Positions 1 to 6,091 of a stretch of 17,213 bases of DNA are shown here, piece by piece (position 1 is the first letter of the stretch; each line of letters begins with the position of its first letter). The position numbers and the translations under genes were made by a program. The stretch comes from Acidimicrobiaceae bacterium (lineage in GTDB: Bacteria; Actinomycetota; Acidimicrobiia; Acidimicrobiales; Bog-793), in contig JAODBN010000413.1 in the NCBI GenBank assembly GCA_025463965.1, positions 1 to 17,213 of the forward strand, in the 5' to 3' direction. A model generated the notes under the pieces. That model had not been told where the DNA came from and searched no databases. It was given only the letters and a program-made list of their open reading frames with translations.

Positions 1-1
1 C

Positions 2-1348
2 TACCAGATCCACTCATCGACCAACGCCATCACCGGGGTGCTTCCAGGCGTCAGCATCGCGCTCCATTCGACCTCCTCGTCGCCCGTGACCATCACGGTG
101 GCGGCCGACGGGACGAAGGCGGCGGGCGCGGTGACGAGCTTCGTGAACGCCGCCAATGCGGTGCTTGGTTCGATCAACAGCGATCTCGCCTACAACGCCC
201 AGACTGGCCAAGCAGGACCGCTCAACGGGGACGTCTCCCTCGAGCAGCTCGCGCAGTCCATCCTCAACACCGTCGGGACGGCGATCGGCACATCGGGCCT
301 TTCGGACGGCGCGACCGCCGGCAGTGCGGCCGGTCTCTCGCTGTCGAGCTCAGGAACGCTCAGCTTCAACGCCACCACCTTTGCGGCCGACTTCGCCGCC
401 AACCCGACGAAGGTCGCCGCCCTGTTCAGCCAGGGCGGCCAGTTCACCCCGTCTGGCGGTTCCTCCGGATCGGTGAGCCTGGTCTTTGCCCAGGACGCCA
501 CCCAACCGGGGAACTACGCCGTATCGGTCTCCCAGTCGGCTAGCCAGGCGGCGGACACCGGCAGCGCCACGTTCTCCTCGGCCACGACCACGCTCTCCGG
601 TGGCGACACCTACACGATCGGGACATCGGCCGGTCAGGTCAACTATGCGGTGGGGGCGGGCGAAAGCCTGTCCTCGGTGGCCGCCGGCCTGGACGCGGCG
701 TTCGCCAGCGCGGGGCTTGGCCTGTCTGCCCAAGTGGTCGGTGCCGCTGGGAGCTCCTCGCTGCAGGTGACGTCGTCGGCCTACGGCTCCAGCCAGTCCT
801 TCACCGTCTCTGCCAGCGGAACCGACGAGCTGGGGCTCGCCTCGGCGAGCGCCTTCACAGGCGCCGATGTGGCCGGCACGATCAACGGCGTCGCAGCGAC
901 GGGCAGCGGTCAATTCCTGTCCGCCCCGGGCACCGATCCTGTCCTCGCCGGGCTCACCTTGCAGGTCACGTCCACGGGTATCTCCACGCCCACGGCCATC
1001 GGCACCTACAACTACGCCCCCGGCCTCGCGCAAGGCCTCGCCACGCTCGCCCTCCAGTCGAACGCATCGCCGTCGGGGCTCTTGCCGGCTCGGATCACCC
1101 AGCTGCACAACACCTCGACTGGGCTCGGCAGCGAGATCGCCTTCGAGCAGCAGGTGGTGAACGAGCAGCAGGCAGCCCTCCAGCAAGAGTTCACGAACTT
1201 GGAGAGCACGCTCGCCACCTTGAAGGGCCAGAGCTCCTTTCTCGCCAATGCCTTCGGCGGCTCCTCCAGCACTGGTTCCACCGGCTCGAGCTCGGGCTCG
1301 AGCACCTCCGGCTCGTCCAGCGGCTCCTCTACGACCACCGGCGGATGA
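2..1348 (+). CDS. fliD: Flagellar hook-associated protein 2 (filament cap FliD), 5' end outside window
   Basis: FliD forms the cap at the tip of the growing filament and folds secreted flagellin subunits into place. The reading frame is open from the left edge, so the N-terminus is missing; 448 residues remain. The first visible stretch (NAITGVLPGVSIAL) is a typical FliD N-domain motif. A flagellin-IN-like motif (AGTINGVAATGSG) lies near visible residue 290. The C-terminal part (about 370-418) is a Gln-rich amphipathic helix ending in SSFLANAFGG, as in the FliD C-domain that docks on FlgL. After it comes an unusual tail of about 30 residues made almost only of Ser, Gly and Thr. The gene ends 80 bp before fliS, in the usual fliD-fliS order. 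Identification is secure from motifs and context; only the start is unknown. Confidence 0.93.
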   Translation, partial: YQIHSSTNAITGVLPGVSIALHSTSSSPVTITVAADGTKAAGAVTSFVNAANAVLGSINSDLAYNAQTGQAGPLNGDVSLEQLAQSILNTVGTAIGTSGLSDGATAGSAAGLSLSSSGTLSFNATTFAADFAANPTKVAALFSQGGQFTPSGGSSGSVSLVFAQDATQPGNYAVSVSQSASQAADTGSATFSSATTTLSGGDTYTIGTSAGQVNYAVGAGESLSSVAAGLDAAFASAGLGLSAQVVGAAGSSSLQVTSSAYGSSQSFTVSASGTDELGLASASAFTGADVAGTINGVAATGSGQFLSAPGTDPVLAGLTLQVTSTGISTPTAIGTYNYAPGLAQGLATLALQSNASPSGLLPARITQLHNTSTGLGSEIAFEQQVVNEQQAALQQEFTNLESTLATLKGQSSFLANAFGGSSSTGSTGSSSGSSTSGSSSGSSTTTGG

Positions 1349-1351
1349 GGC

Positions 1352-1370
1352 CCCGTCCGGCCCGGACGGG
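1352..1370. repeat. Perfect inverted repeat between fliD and fliS
   Basis: Two 9-base arms, cccgtccgg and ccggacggg, flank a single C, starting 3 bases after the fliD stop. As RNA it would form a GC-rich hairpin of about 7 bp with a small loop. It is followed by cgagtttcatt, which is not a real U-tract, so it is more likely a transcript-stabilising or attenuating hairpin between fliD and fliS than a full intrinsic terminator. Confidence 0.5.
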
Positions 1371-1428
1371 CGAGTTTCATTGCACGTCCGACCACCCATT
1401 CGACACGACCCCATAAGGAGGCGGATCC

Positions 1429-1878
1429 ATGGCCACGCGCACCGACGTCGCCGCGCAGTACGCGGCGACCGCATCGAGCACCGTCACGGGGCCGATGCTC
1501 GTCGTCAAGCTCTACGACCGGCTGGCACTCGACATCGAGGTCGGACGGGAGAAGATCACGGCACAGGACACGGGAGGCGCCCACGAGGCCCTGATGCACG
1601 CCCAGCGCATCGTGCGCGTGCTGCGGACCAGTCTGCAGCCAGACCTGTTCCGAGGTGGCGCAGATCTTGTCATGTTGTACGACATGCTCGAGCACGAGCT
1701 CGTGCGTGCCAATCTCGAAAAGGACGTGGTACCCCTGGCCACGTGTAGTGCGATCGTCGACCCGCTCCACGCTGCGTGGACGGAGGCCGTGACCAAGGTC
1801 CTCTCCGAGCAGCAGGAGGCCGAGCACGCGCTCGCGCGTAAGAGAGAGGCGACGGATGCAGCCGTCGCAGTGGGCTGA
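1429..1878 (+). CDS. fliS: Flagellin export chaperone FliS
   Basis: FliS binds the C-terminal helix of flagellin in the cytosol, keeps it unpolymerised and delivers it to the export gate. The 149-residue all-helical product shows the FliS N-terminal pattern: a Tyr/Thr-rich first segment (QYAATASSTVTGP) followed by MLVVKLYDRLALDIE, matching the family's helix 1 to 2 region. It is slightly longer than typical family members (about 125-135), mainly through a charged C-terminus (EQQEAEHALARKREATDA). The ATG is preceded by a strong Shine-Dalgarno AAGGAGG at 1415-1421, which fixes the start. It lies 80 bp after fliD, and its last 23 bp overlap the next ORF, implying translational coupling. Confidence comes from motif plus the fliD-fliS order. 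Confidence 0.9.
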   Translation: MATRTDVAAQYAATASSTVTGPMLVVKLYDRLALDIEVGREKITAQDTGGAHEALMHAQRIVRVLRTSLQPDLFRGGADLVMLYDMLEHELVRANLEKDVVPLATCSAIVDPLHAAWTEAVTKVLSEQQEAEHALARKREATDAAVAVG

Positions 1879-2146
1879 GTATCTCGACTCCTTCGCCGCC
1901 TTCCTCGACCGAGCACGGGCCGGCTTCGACGGCAGCGGGCCGTCGACACCGGAGGAACCACCGCCGCGCCCCTCGGGGCCGCCGCCGGAGGCACTGGCGG
2001 TGCGGGCGCTCGAGCTGCTAGCGGAGACGGAGCGCTGCATCCTCGCCGGGGAACAGCGCAAGGCGGAGGTCAGCGACGCCTGCCGCAACCTCGCGTACCG
2101 AGCCCGCACGCGCAGCCGCGTCTTCGCCTTCGACGAGGCGCTGTGA
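1856..2146 (+). CDS. Small protein in the fliT position, unrecognised sequence
   Basis: I do not recognise this 96-residue protein. It begins inside fliS (23-bp overlap), with a purine-rich ribosome-binding site GAGAGG six bases ahead of the ATG. It ends in a GTGA overlap with the glycosyltransferase start, so it is clearly part of the operon. Residues 1-20 look helical (WAEYLDSFAAFLDRARAGF), about 22-46 form a Pro/Gly-rich linker, and 47-96 are an amphipathic charged helix region (LELLAETERCILAGEQRKAE). In many flagellated bacteria the gene after fliS is fliT, encoding a small helical FliD chaperone, so a FliT-like role is a reasonable guess from position, size and predicted helicity. Sequence similarity to FliT is not evident by eye, and the Pro-rich linker is atypical. 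Confidence 0.75.
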   Translation: MQPSQWAEYLDSFAAFLDRARAGFDGSGPSTPEEPPPRPSGPPPEALAVRALELLAETERCILAGEQRKAEVSDACRNLAYRARTRSRVFAFDEAL

Positions 2147-3909
2147 GCATCGCGCTCCCCGGGCCAGCCGATGTCGCTGCAGCGGCGCGCGTTGCCGACC
2201 TGCTCGCCACCGCGTCGCTCGTCGATCTGCCGCTCGCGCCGTCACGGCGCGCGCCTGGCAAAGCGGATGGCCCGCTGCACCTGGCCTTTTTGCTCTCGCG
2301 TGCCGAAGCCGGCGGGGGAGCGGGGGCGCTACTCGAGCAGGCCGACCAGCTCGCCGCGCTCGGAGTGCGCGTGACGGTCATCTCGCACTTTCCCCAACCG
2401 CCCTGGTTCGCGTTACGCGCCGACTACATCCAGGTTCCCTTCGGCGAGCCGATCGAGGACGCCGTCCCGACCTGTGACCTCGTCATCGCCGGCCACTGGG
2501 AGTTCGTGCTGCCGGCCCGCCGGCTCGGGATCGCGCCGGTGATCCACGTCGAGCAGGGCGACTTCCACCTCTACGACCCGGTCCCCGCTCACGTGCGACG
2601 CGTCGTCGCCGCGTCGGTGCGCGCCGCGCAGGCCACCCTCGCCCTCGGGGGAGCGGCGACCCGCGCGCTCGCGGAGCGTTACGGAGTTTCTGCGGACGAG
2701 GTGCCATTCGCCGTCGACACGGAGGTCTTCCGTCCCACAGGCGTTAGCCGCGACTGGCCCAGACCGGGGAGCCGGGCCCGCTCAGCGATCGTGGTGGGCT
2801 GGGACGGGCCGAGGACGTGGTCCCACGACGACGCCCGCGCGCTGGTTGCCGCTCTCGGCGACAGCCATCCGGCGGTACGCGTTGTGCTCGTGACCTCCGT
2901 GCGCCCGGACGCCGTCCTGCCCGGCGAGGTGCTCGTGGCGCCGAGCCAGGAGGAGCTGGCCCGCCGCTACCGGGAGGCGGACGTGTGCGTGTCCTGCTCG
3001 CGTGACGCCGCGTCGCCGCTCGTTCCGCTGAAGGCGATGGCCTCGGGGACCCCGGTCGTGGCGACGGCAACCGACGGGGTGCTCTCGCGCTGTGAGGACG
3101 AGGTCGACGCCCTCGTGGCCCCCATCGGCGACGTGCGCGGTCTCGTGGCGCGAGTTCGCAGGGTCCTCGATGACCACGCGCTCTCCGAGCGGCTCAGCTT
3201 GGCCGGTCAGCGCACCGCCGAGCGGCACGCGTGGTCCGGGCGGGCGCGCGAGCTGCTGGGGCACTACCGGGCGGTCATCGCCGCTGCACCGGCGGCGGAA
3301 TATCTCGGCGCCGGCGAGCTCTGCCTCGAGGGCATGCGGCTCGATCGGCCGGGTGACCTTCCGCTCCTGCGGGCGCGCCTCGCCAGTTGCCCGACGAGGG
3401 AACTCGCCATCCCCGTCGCCCAGCCCGTGGTGCCCGGCCACGTGCTGTTCCGGTGGCGCACGGTGGGCTCGTGCAAGGACCGGGAGCCGGGGGTGACCCG
3501 GGTCCACCTGCCCGCGCGCTCCGACCTGCCCGTGTGTGACTCGCCCTACCAAGAGGGGATCGAGCTATTGCGTCGCCACCGCGGCGTGGAGGCACTGGAC
3601 TGTTTCGTCGCCCGATGCGATCGGGCCGGACGTAACGAGCAGGCGGCGCTCGGGCGCTGGATCGTGCTCTCGCTGTTGAGCGCCAAACGCCCCGCCGACG
3701 CGGCGGACCTCGCCGTGGCTTTCGCCCGGGACTTCCCCTCGCACCCCGACTATCTCTACCTCGGCGTCGTGGCGGCGATGGCGGCGGGACGGCCCGTCGA
3801 GGTGTCCGGGCCGCTCGAGGGGATCCGGCTGCTCGGGCATGGCGCCCGCCACGAGGAGTGGTTCGAGGACCCGGCCCGCCTGCTCACCGCGCACCTGGCG
3901 GCGGCCTGA
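2143..3909 (+). CDS. GT4-like glycosyltransferase with C-terminal helical-repeat region, probable flagellar protein glycosylation
   Basis: The 588-residue protein has the two Rossmann-like halves of a GT-B glycosyltransferase. The N-terminal half (about 44-190) starts with LHLAFLLSRAEAGGGAGALL and an ADQLAALGVRVTVIS segment, as in GT4 enzymes. The C-terminal half (about 213-377) ends in PLKAMASGTPVVATATDGV, the usual donor-site loop. That loop lacks the EX7E glutamates: the second Glu position is Lys297 and the first is Ala or Asp. Residues 380-466 are unassigned; 467-588 look like helical TPR-type repeats (EGIELLRRHRGVEALDCF). The GTG start overlaps the preceding stop and has GAGG upstream. 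Lying last in the fliD-fliS operon, it probably glycosylates flagellin or another filament protein; substrate and sugar donor are inference. Alternatively it is a catalytically altered homologue. Confidence 0.82.
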   Translation: MSIALPGPADVAAAARVADLLATASLVDLPLAPSRRAPGKADGPLHLAFLLSRAEAGGGAGALLEQADQLAALGVRVTVISHFPQPPWFALRADYIQVPFGEPIEDAVPTCDLVIAGHWEFVLPARRLGIAPVIHVEQGDFHLYDPVPAHVRRVVAASVRAAQATLALGGAATRALAERYGVSADEVPFAVDTEVFRPTGVSRDWPRPGSRARSAIVVGWDGPRTWSHDDARALVAALGDSHPAVRVVLVTSVRPDAVLPGEVLVAPSQEELARRYREADVCVSCSRDAASPLVPLKAMASGTPVVATATDGVLSRCEDEVDALVAPIGDVRGLVARVRRVLDDHALSERLSLAGQRTAERHAWSGRARELLGHYRAVIAAAPAAEYLGAGELCLEGMRLDRPGDLPLLRARLASCPTRELAIPVAQPVVPGHVLFRWRTVGSCKDREPGVTRVHLPARSDLPVCDSPYQEGIELLRRHRGVEALDCFVARCDRAGRNEQAALGRWIVLSLLSAKRPADAADLAVAFARDFPSHPDYLYLGVVAAMAAGRPVEVSGPLEGIRLLGHGARHEEWFEDPARLLTAHLAAA

Positions 3910-3992
3910 CCCTCGGGCAGGGCAACTCCACGCCACACCACAGGGCGGTTCCCTCGATCAGCAGCCGGCGGCCGGCGCTCCGGGGAGGATGG
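3910..3992. other. Convergent intergenic region
   Basis: This 83-bp gap separates the ends of the two convergent operons. It contains a small GC-rich inverted repeat (gccgg-cgg-ccggc, 3964-3976) that could form a bidirectional hairpin, but there is no T-tract on either side. I see no coding signal here. Confidence 0.5.
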
Positions 3993-4292
3993 TCAGGGAA
4001 CCCAAAGGTCGTGGTGGCTCTTCGCGCTTCGCAGTTCTTCGTCGGTCAGGGTTGATTCCCTCACCGGTGTGACGAGGCTCCAGTGCTGTCCGACGGGACA
4101 GTGCTGCAGTTTGGCGAGGCCGAGGTCCAATCCCTTGAGCTTGACTCCGGGGACCCAGATGGTCGTGGACAGGTGGCCTTGGCGGCACCGAACGACCACG
4201 TTTCCACCAATCCGGTAGCCGCGTCGTCGGGCGACAACCGTCGCCACGACGAGGAGCCCTACGACTGCACCAAATGATTGGCTGCGCTTCAT
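3993..4292 (-). CDS. Conserved membrane-anchored small protein with paired Cys/His motifs
   Basis: The 99-residue protein has one N-terminal hydrophobic segment (about 7-20, FGAVVGLLVVATVV) followed by positive residues (ARRR), so it is probably anchored with its C-terminal domain in the cytoplasm. The rest is a compact domain with two spaced pairs, C36-x3-H40 (CRQGH) and C65-x4-H70 (CPVGQHW), an arrangement that could bind zinc. TTIWVPGVKLKGLDLG and HWSLVTPV resemble a conserved uncharacterised actinobacterial family I recall (xRCRxGHLFTTIWIPG...CPVGxHW); this is recall, not a search. It starts 20 bp after the csrA stop with no clear Shine-Dalgarno, so it may be the last gene of that operon or have its own start. 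Function is unknown. Confidence 0.82.
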   Translation of the reverse strand: MKRSQSFGAVVGLLVVATVVARRRGYRIGGNVVVRCRQGHLSTTIWVPGVKLKGLDLGLAKLQHCPVGQHWSLVTPVRESTLTDEELRSAKSHHDLWVP

Positions 4293-4312
4293 CGACCGTT
4301 GGTCTGCCGCGC

Positions 4313-4612
4313 CTAAGCCTTCTCCGGGCCGCCGGCTTCAGGCGCCGGTCGGGCCTCAGGCCGGGCACCTGCGGCGGCGCGCCGGGCGGCGCGAATCGAG
4401 TTGGCCAGCGCGTCCGGGCTCTCGCTGGCGTTGATCGCCGCCAGGTTCTCCCGAGACACCGCCTCGAAGACCTCTGCGCGGTGGATAGGGACCTGGCGCG
4501 GCGCGTCGATGCTGATGCGCACCTGCTTGCCATCAAGGACCGCTCTCACCTCGATGATGATGTCGTCGCCGATGAGGATGCGCTCGCCGACCGAGCGGGT
4601 GAGGGTCAGCAC
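4313..4612 (-). CDS. csrA: Carbon storage regulator / flagellin translational repressor CsrA
   Basis: CsrA is a small dimeric RNA-binding protein that blocks translation by binding GGA motifs near ribosome-binding sites; in Bacillus subtilis it represses flagellin and is antagonised by FliW. The N-terminus (MLTLTRSVGERILIGDDIII) and VRISIDAPRQVPIHRAEVF match the family closely, including the Arg in the VPIHR strand involved in RNA contact. At 99 residues it is longer than common family members (about 60-75); the extra part, about residues 60-99, is Ala/Pro/Arg-rich and probably disordered. The GTG start is set by family alignment. It lies 13 bp after the fliW stop with no convincing Shine-Dalgarno, suggesting translational coupling to fliW. 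The neighbouring fliW strongly supports the flagellin-control role. Confidence 0.95.
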   Translation of the reverse strand: MLTLTRSVGERILIGDDIIIEVRAVLDGKQVRISIDAPRQVPIHRAEVFEAVSRENLAAINASESPDALANSIRAARRAAAGARPEARPAPEAGGPEKA

Positions 4613-4625
4613 GAGAAGGCCACGC

Positions 4626-5096
4626 TCACGCGACGAGCTCGGGGAGGGGGAGCGGGGCCCGCAGGCTCCAGCCCACCTCGTCCTCGCTTCGAGGGGGAAC
4701 GACCTGCAACGCGAGGCCGCGTGCCGGGTTGACCACGATGGGAGCGAACAGGTTGGCCGTCGAGCGGGCGAAGTCCGCGTGCACGGTCACCACCACGAGG
4801 GCGACCGCTCCGGCCGGGTCGTCGAGCTCGAGCAGCGAAGCCGCCGTATCGGGCACCTCGATCGTGTAATCGGGCCACAACAGCCCCGGAGCTGCGACGA
4901 CGAGTGAGACCGCCTCTGCGCCTGGCTCGCCGCTCGCCGTCACGCTCTCGCTGCAGCGGAGGCTGCCGAAGACGTTCATTCCCTCGCCGCCGAGCGGCTC
5001 GAGCTGGAAGCGGCGGGCCGAGTCGATACCGGGGAGACCGACCGGAAAGGTCAGCTCCATCGCGGCCAGGGTCTTCAGTGCAGTGAGTGGCGTCAT
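4626..5096 (-). CDS. fliW: Flagellar assembly factor FliW (CsrA antagonist)
   Basis: FliW binds either flagellin or CsrA. When flagellin is exported, freed FliW sequesters CsrA and allows flagellin translation, a switch worked out in B. subtilis. The 156-residue product contains the family's FPVGLPGID near residue 17 and the signature STANLFAPIVVNPARGLALQVV near residues 111-132, where most FliW proteins have TANLxAPIVVN. Length is close to the usual 130-155. The ATG is preceded by AAGGA (5103-5107) at good spacing. It heads a short unit with csrA, 94 bp after the end of flgL on the same strand, so it may be read with flgL or from its own promoter. Identification is firm from motif and the csrA pairing. 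Confidence 0.94.
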   Translation of the reverse strand: MTPLTALKTLAAMELTFPVGLPGIDSARRFQLEPLGGEGMNVFGSLRCSESVTASGEPGAEAVSLVVAAPGLLWPDYTIEVPDTAASLLELDDPAGAVALVVVTVHADFARSTANLFAPIVVNPARGLALQVVPPRSEDEVGWSLRAPLPLPELVA

Positions 5097-5122
5097 CAGT
5101 CGTCCTTGTCGCCAGGGTAACG

Positions 5123-5143
5123 CCCCGGCCTCGAGCCGGTGGG
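5123..5143. repeat. GC-rich hairpin between flgL and fliW
   Basis: The arms ccggc (5125-5129) and gccgg (5135-5139) enclose a ctcga loop; flanking C and G runs extend the stem with one bulge. It sits midway in the 94-bp flgL-fliW gap, where a read-through attenuator or transcript-processing signal would make sense. No U-tract follows on the minus strand, so an intrinsic terminator is not supported. Confidence 0.35.
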
Positions 5144-5190
5144 GATGGCCGCGCGGCGCGAGCCAGTACGACCGGCGAGGGATCTGGTCA

Positions 5191-6090
5191 CTACAGGTAG
5201 GAGGCGAGCGACTCGGGGACCGTCTTCGAGGTGACGTACAGCGCGGCCTGGTAGCTGGTCATGTCCTGTTGCAGCTGGGTCGTCACGCTGGCGACGTCGA
5301 TGTACTCGGTGGAGGCGAGGACCGATTGGATCTGTTGGGAGGCGGTGCTCGCAGTCCCCTGGACGGTGCTGACCTGCTGGGAGGACACGCCGAGGCTCGC
5401 TGCGGCCGCCTGGGCCTGGGTGACGTTGGCGTCAAGCGAGTTGAGGTCGGTCTGGAGCGAGGCCTGCGCCGTGGCACTGGGGCCACTCGACAGGTCATTG
5501 ACGAGGTTCTGGAGCGTGGTGAACACGCTCTGCACGCCCGTGGTGCCTCCGCCGAAAAGCTGGGTGCCGGGGACCGAGGCGTCGACCTTCTGACCGTTGG
5601 AGAGGGCGATCGTGAAGGGCGTCTCATTGCCCTGATAGGCGCCGGTCGCGGTGTAGGCCGGGGTGGCGCCAGAGGTCCCGCCGAAGATCGAGGTCCCCGC
5701 GTAGGTGGTGTTGGCGATGCCGATGAGGCTCTGCATCTGGCCTTTTAGCTGTTCGGACATCGAGGTGTAGGTGGCGGAGTTCTGCGCGCCCGAGTTGAGC
5801 GCCTGCAGCACGACGGTGCGCACCGAGGAGAGGTTGTTCAGCACCGAGTTGGCGGCGTTGTTCGCCACCCCGAGCCACGACGACGCGGTGCTGGCAGAGG
5901 ACTGCACGGAGGAGACCTGGGAGAGCTGGCGCTCGTAGCCGAGGGTGTCGACGACGGCGACGGGATTGTCGGACGGCTTGGAGAGCGCGTTACCCGACGA
6001 CAGCTCCGCGTCCAACTGGGTGATGTTGGCCTCTTGGGCGTTCAGGTTGCCCGAGAGGGTGTCGGTGAGGCTGAGATCGGCGACCCGCAT
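5191..6090 (-). CDS. flgL: Flagellar hook-associated protein 3, hook-filament junction (FlgL)
   Basis: FlgL joins the hook-side junction protein FlgK to the filament. The 299-residue protein is homologous to flagellin at both ends. The N-terminal coiled coil has the pattern ELSSGNALSKPSDNPVAVV, the flagellin/FlgL signature where the loop joins the helices. The C-terminal helix (SVTTQLQQDMTSYQAALYVTSK) has the usual YQAxL motif and ends in a hydrophobic tail. The middle is Ser/Thr/Gly/Ala-rich, as expected for the exposed domain. The frame is open further upstream, into flgK, but the ATG at 6090 gives the canonical N-terminus and leaves one base after the flgK stop. It follows flgK directly and is surely co-transcribed. 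Confidence 0.94.
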   Translation of the reverse strand: MRVADLSLTDTLSGNLNAQEANITQLDAELSSGNALSKPSDNPVAVVDTLGYERQLSQVSSVQSSASTASSWLGVANNAANSVLNNLSSVRTVVLQALNSGAQNSATYTSMSEQLKGQMQSLIGIANTTYAGTSIFGGTSGATPAYTATGAYQGNETPFTIALSNGQKVDASVPGTQLFGGGTTGVQSVFTTLQNLVNDLSSGPSATAQASLQTDLNSLDANVTQAQAAAASLGVSSQQVSTVQGTASTASQQIQSVLASTEYIDVASVTTQLQQDMTSYQAALYVTSKTVPESLASYL

Positions 6091-6091
6091 C

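Noticed and set aside
1352..1370. The fliD-fliS inverted repeat as a classical intrinsic terminator
   Set aside because: The stem is good, but the following sequence (cgagtttcatt) is not a U-tract; I report it only as a hairpin.
350..1474. A long minus-strand frame opposite fliD
   Set aside because: It is antisense to fliD and Arg/Gly-rich, without a domain; fliD is certain.
4083..4277. A 64-codon plus-strand frame in the region after the glycosyltransferase
   Set aside because: The opposite strand codes for a small protein with a membrane segment and conserved-looking Cys/His motifs, which explains the region better.
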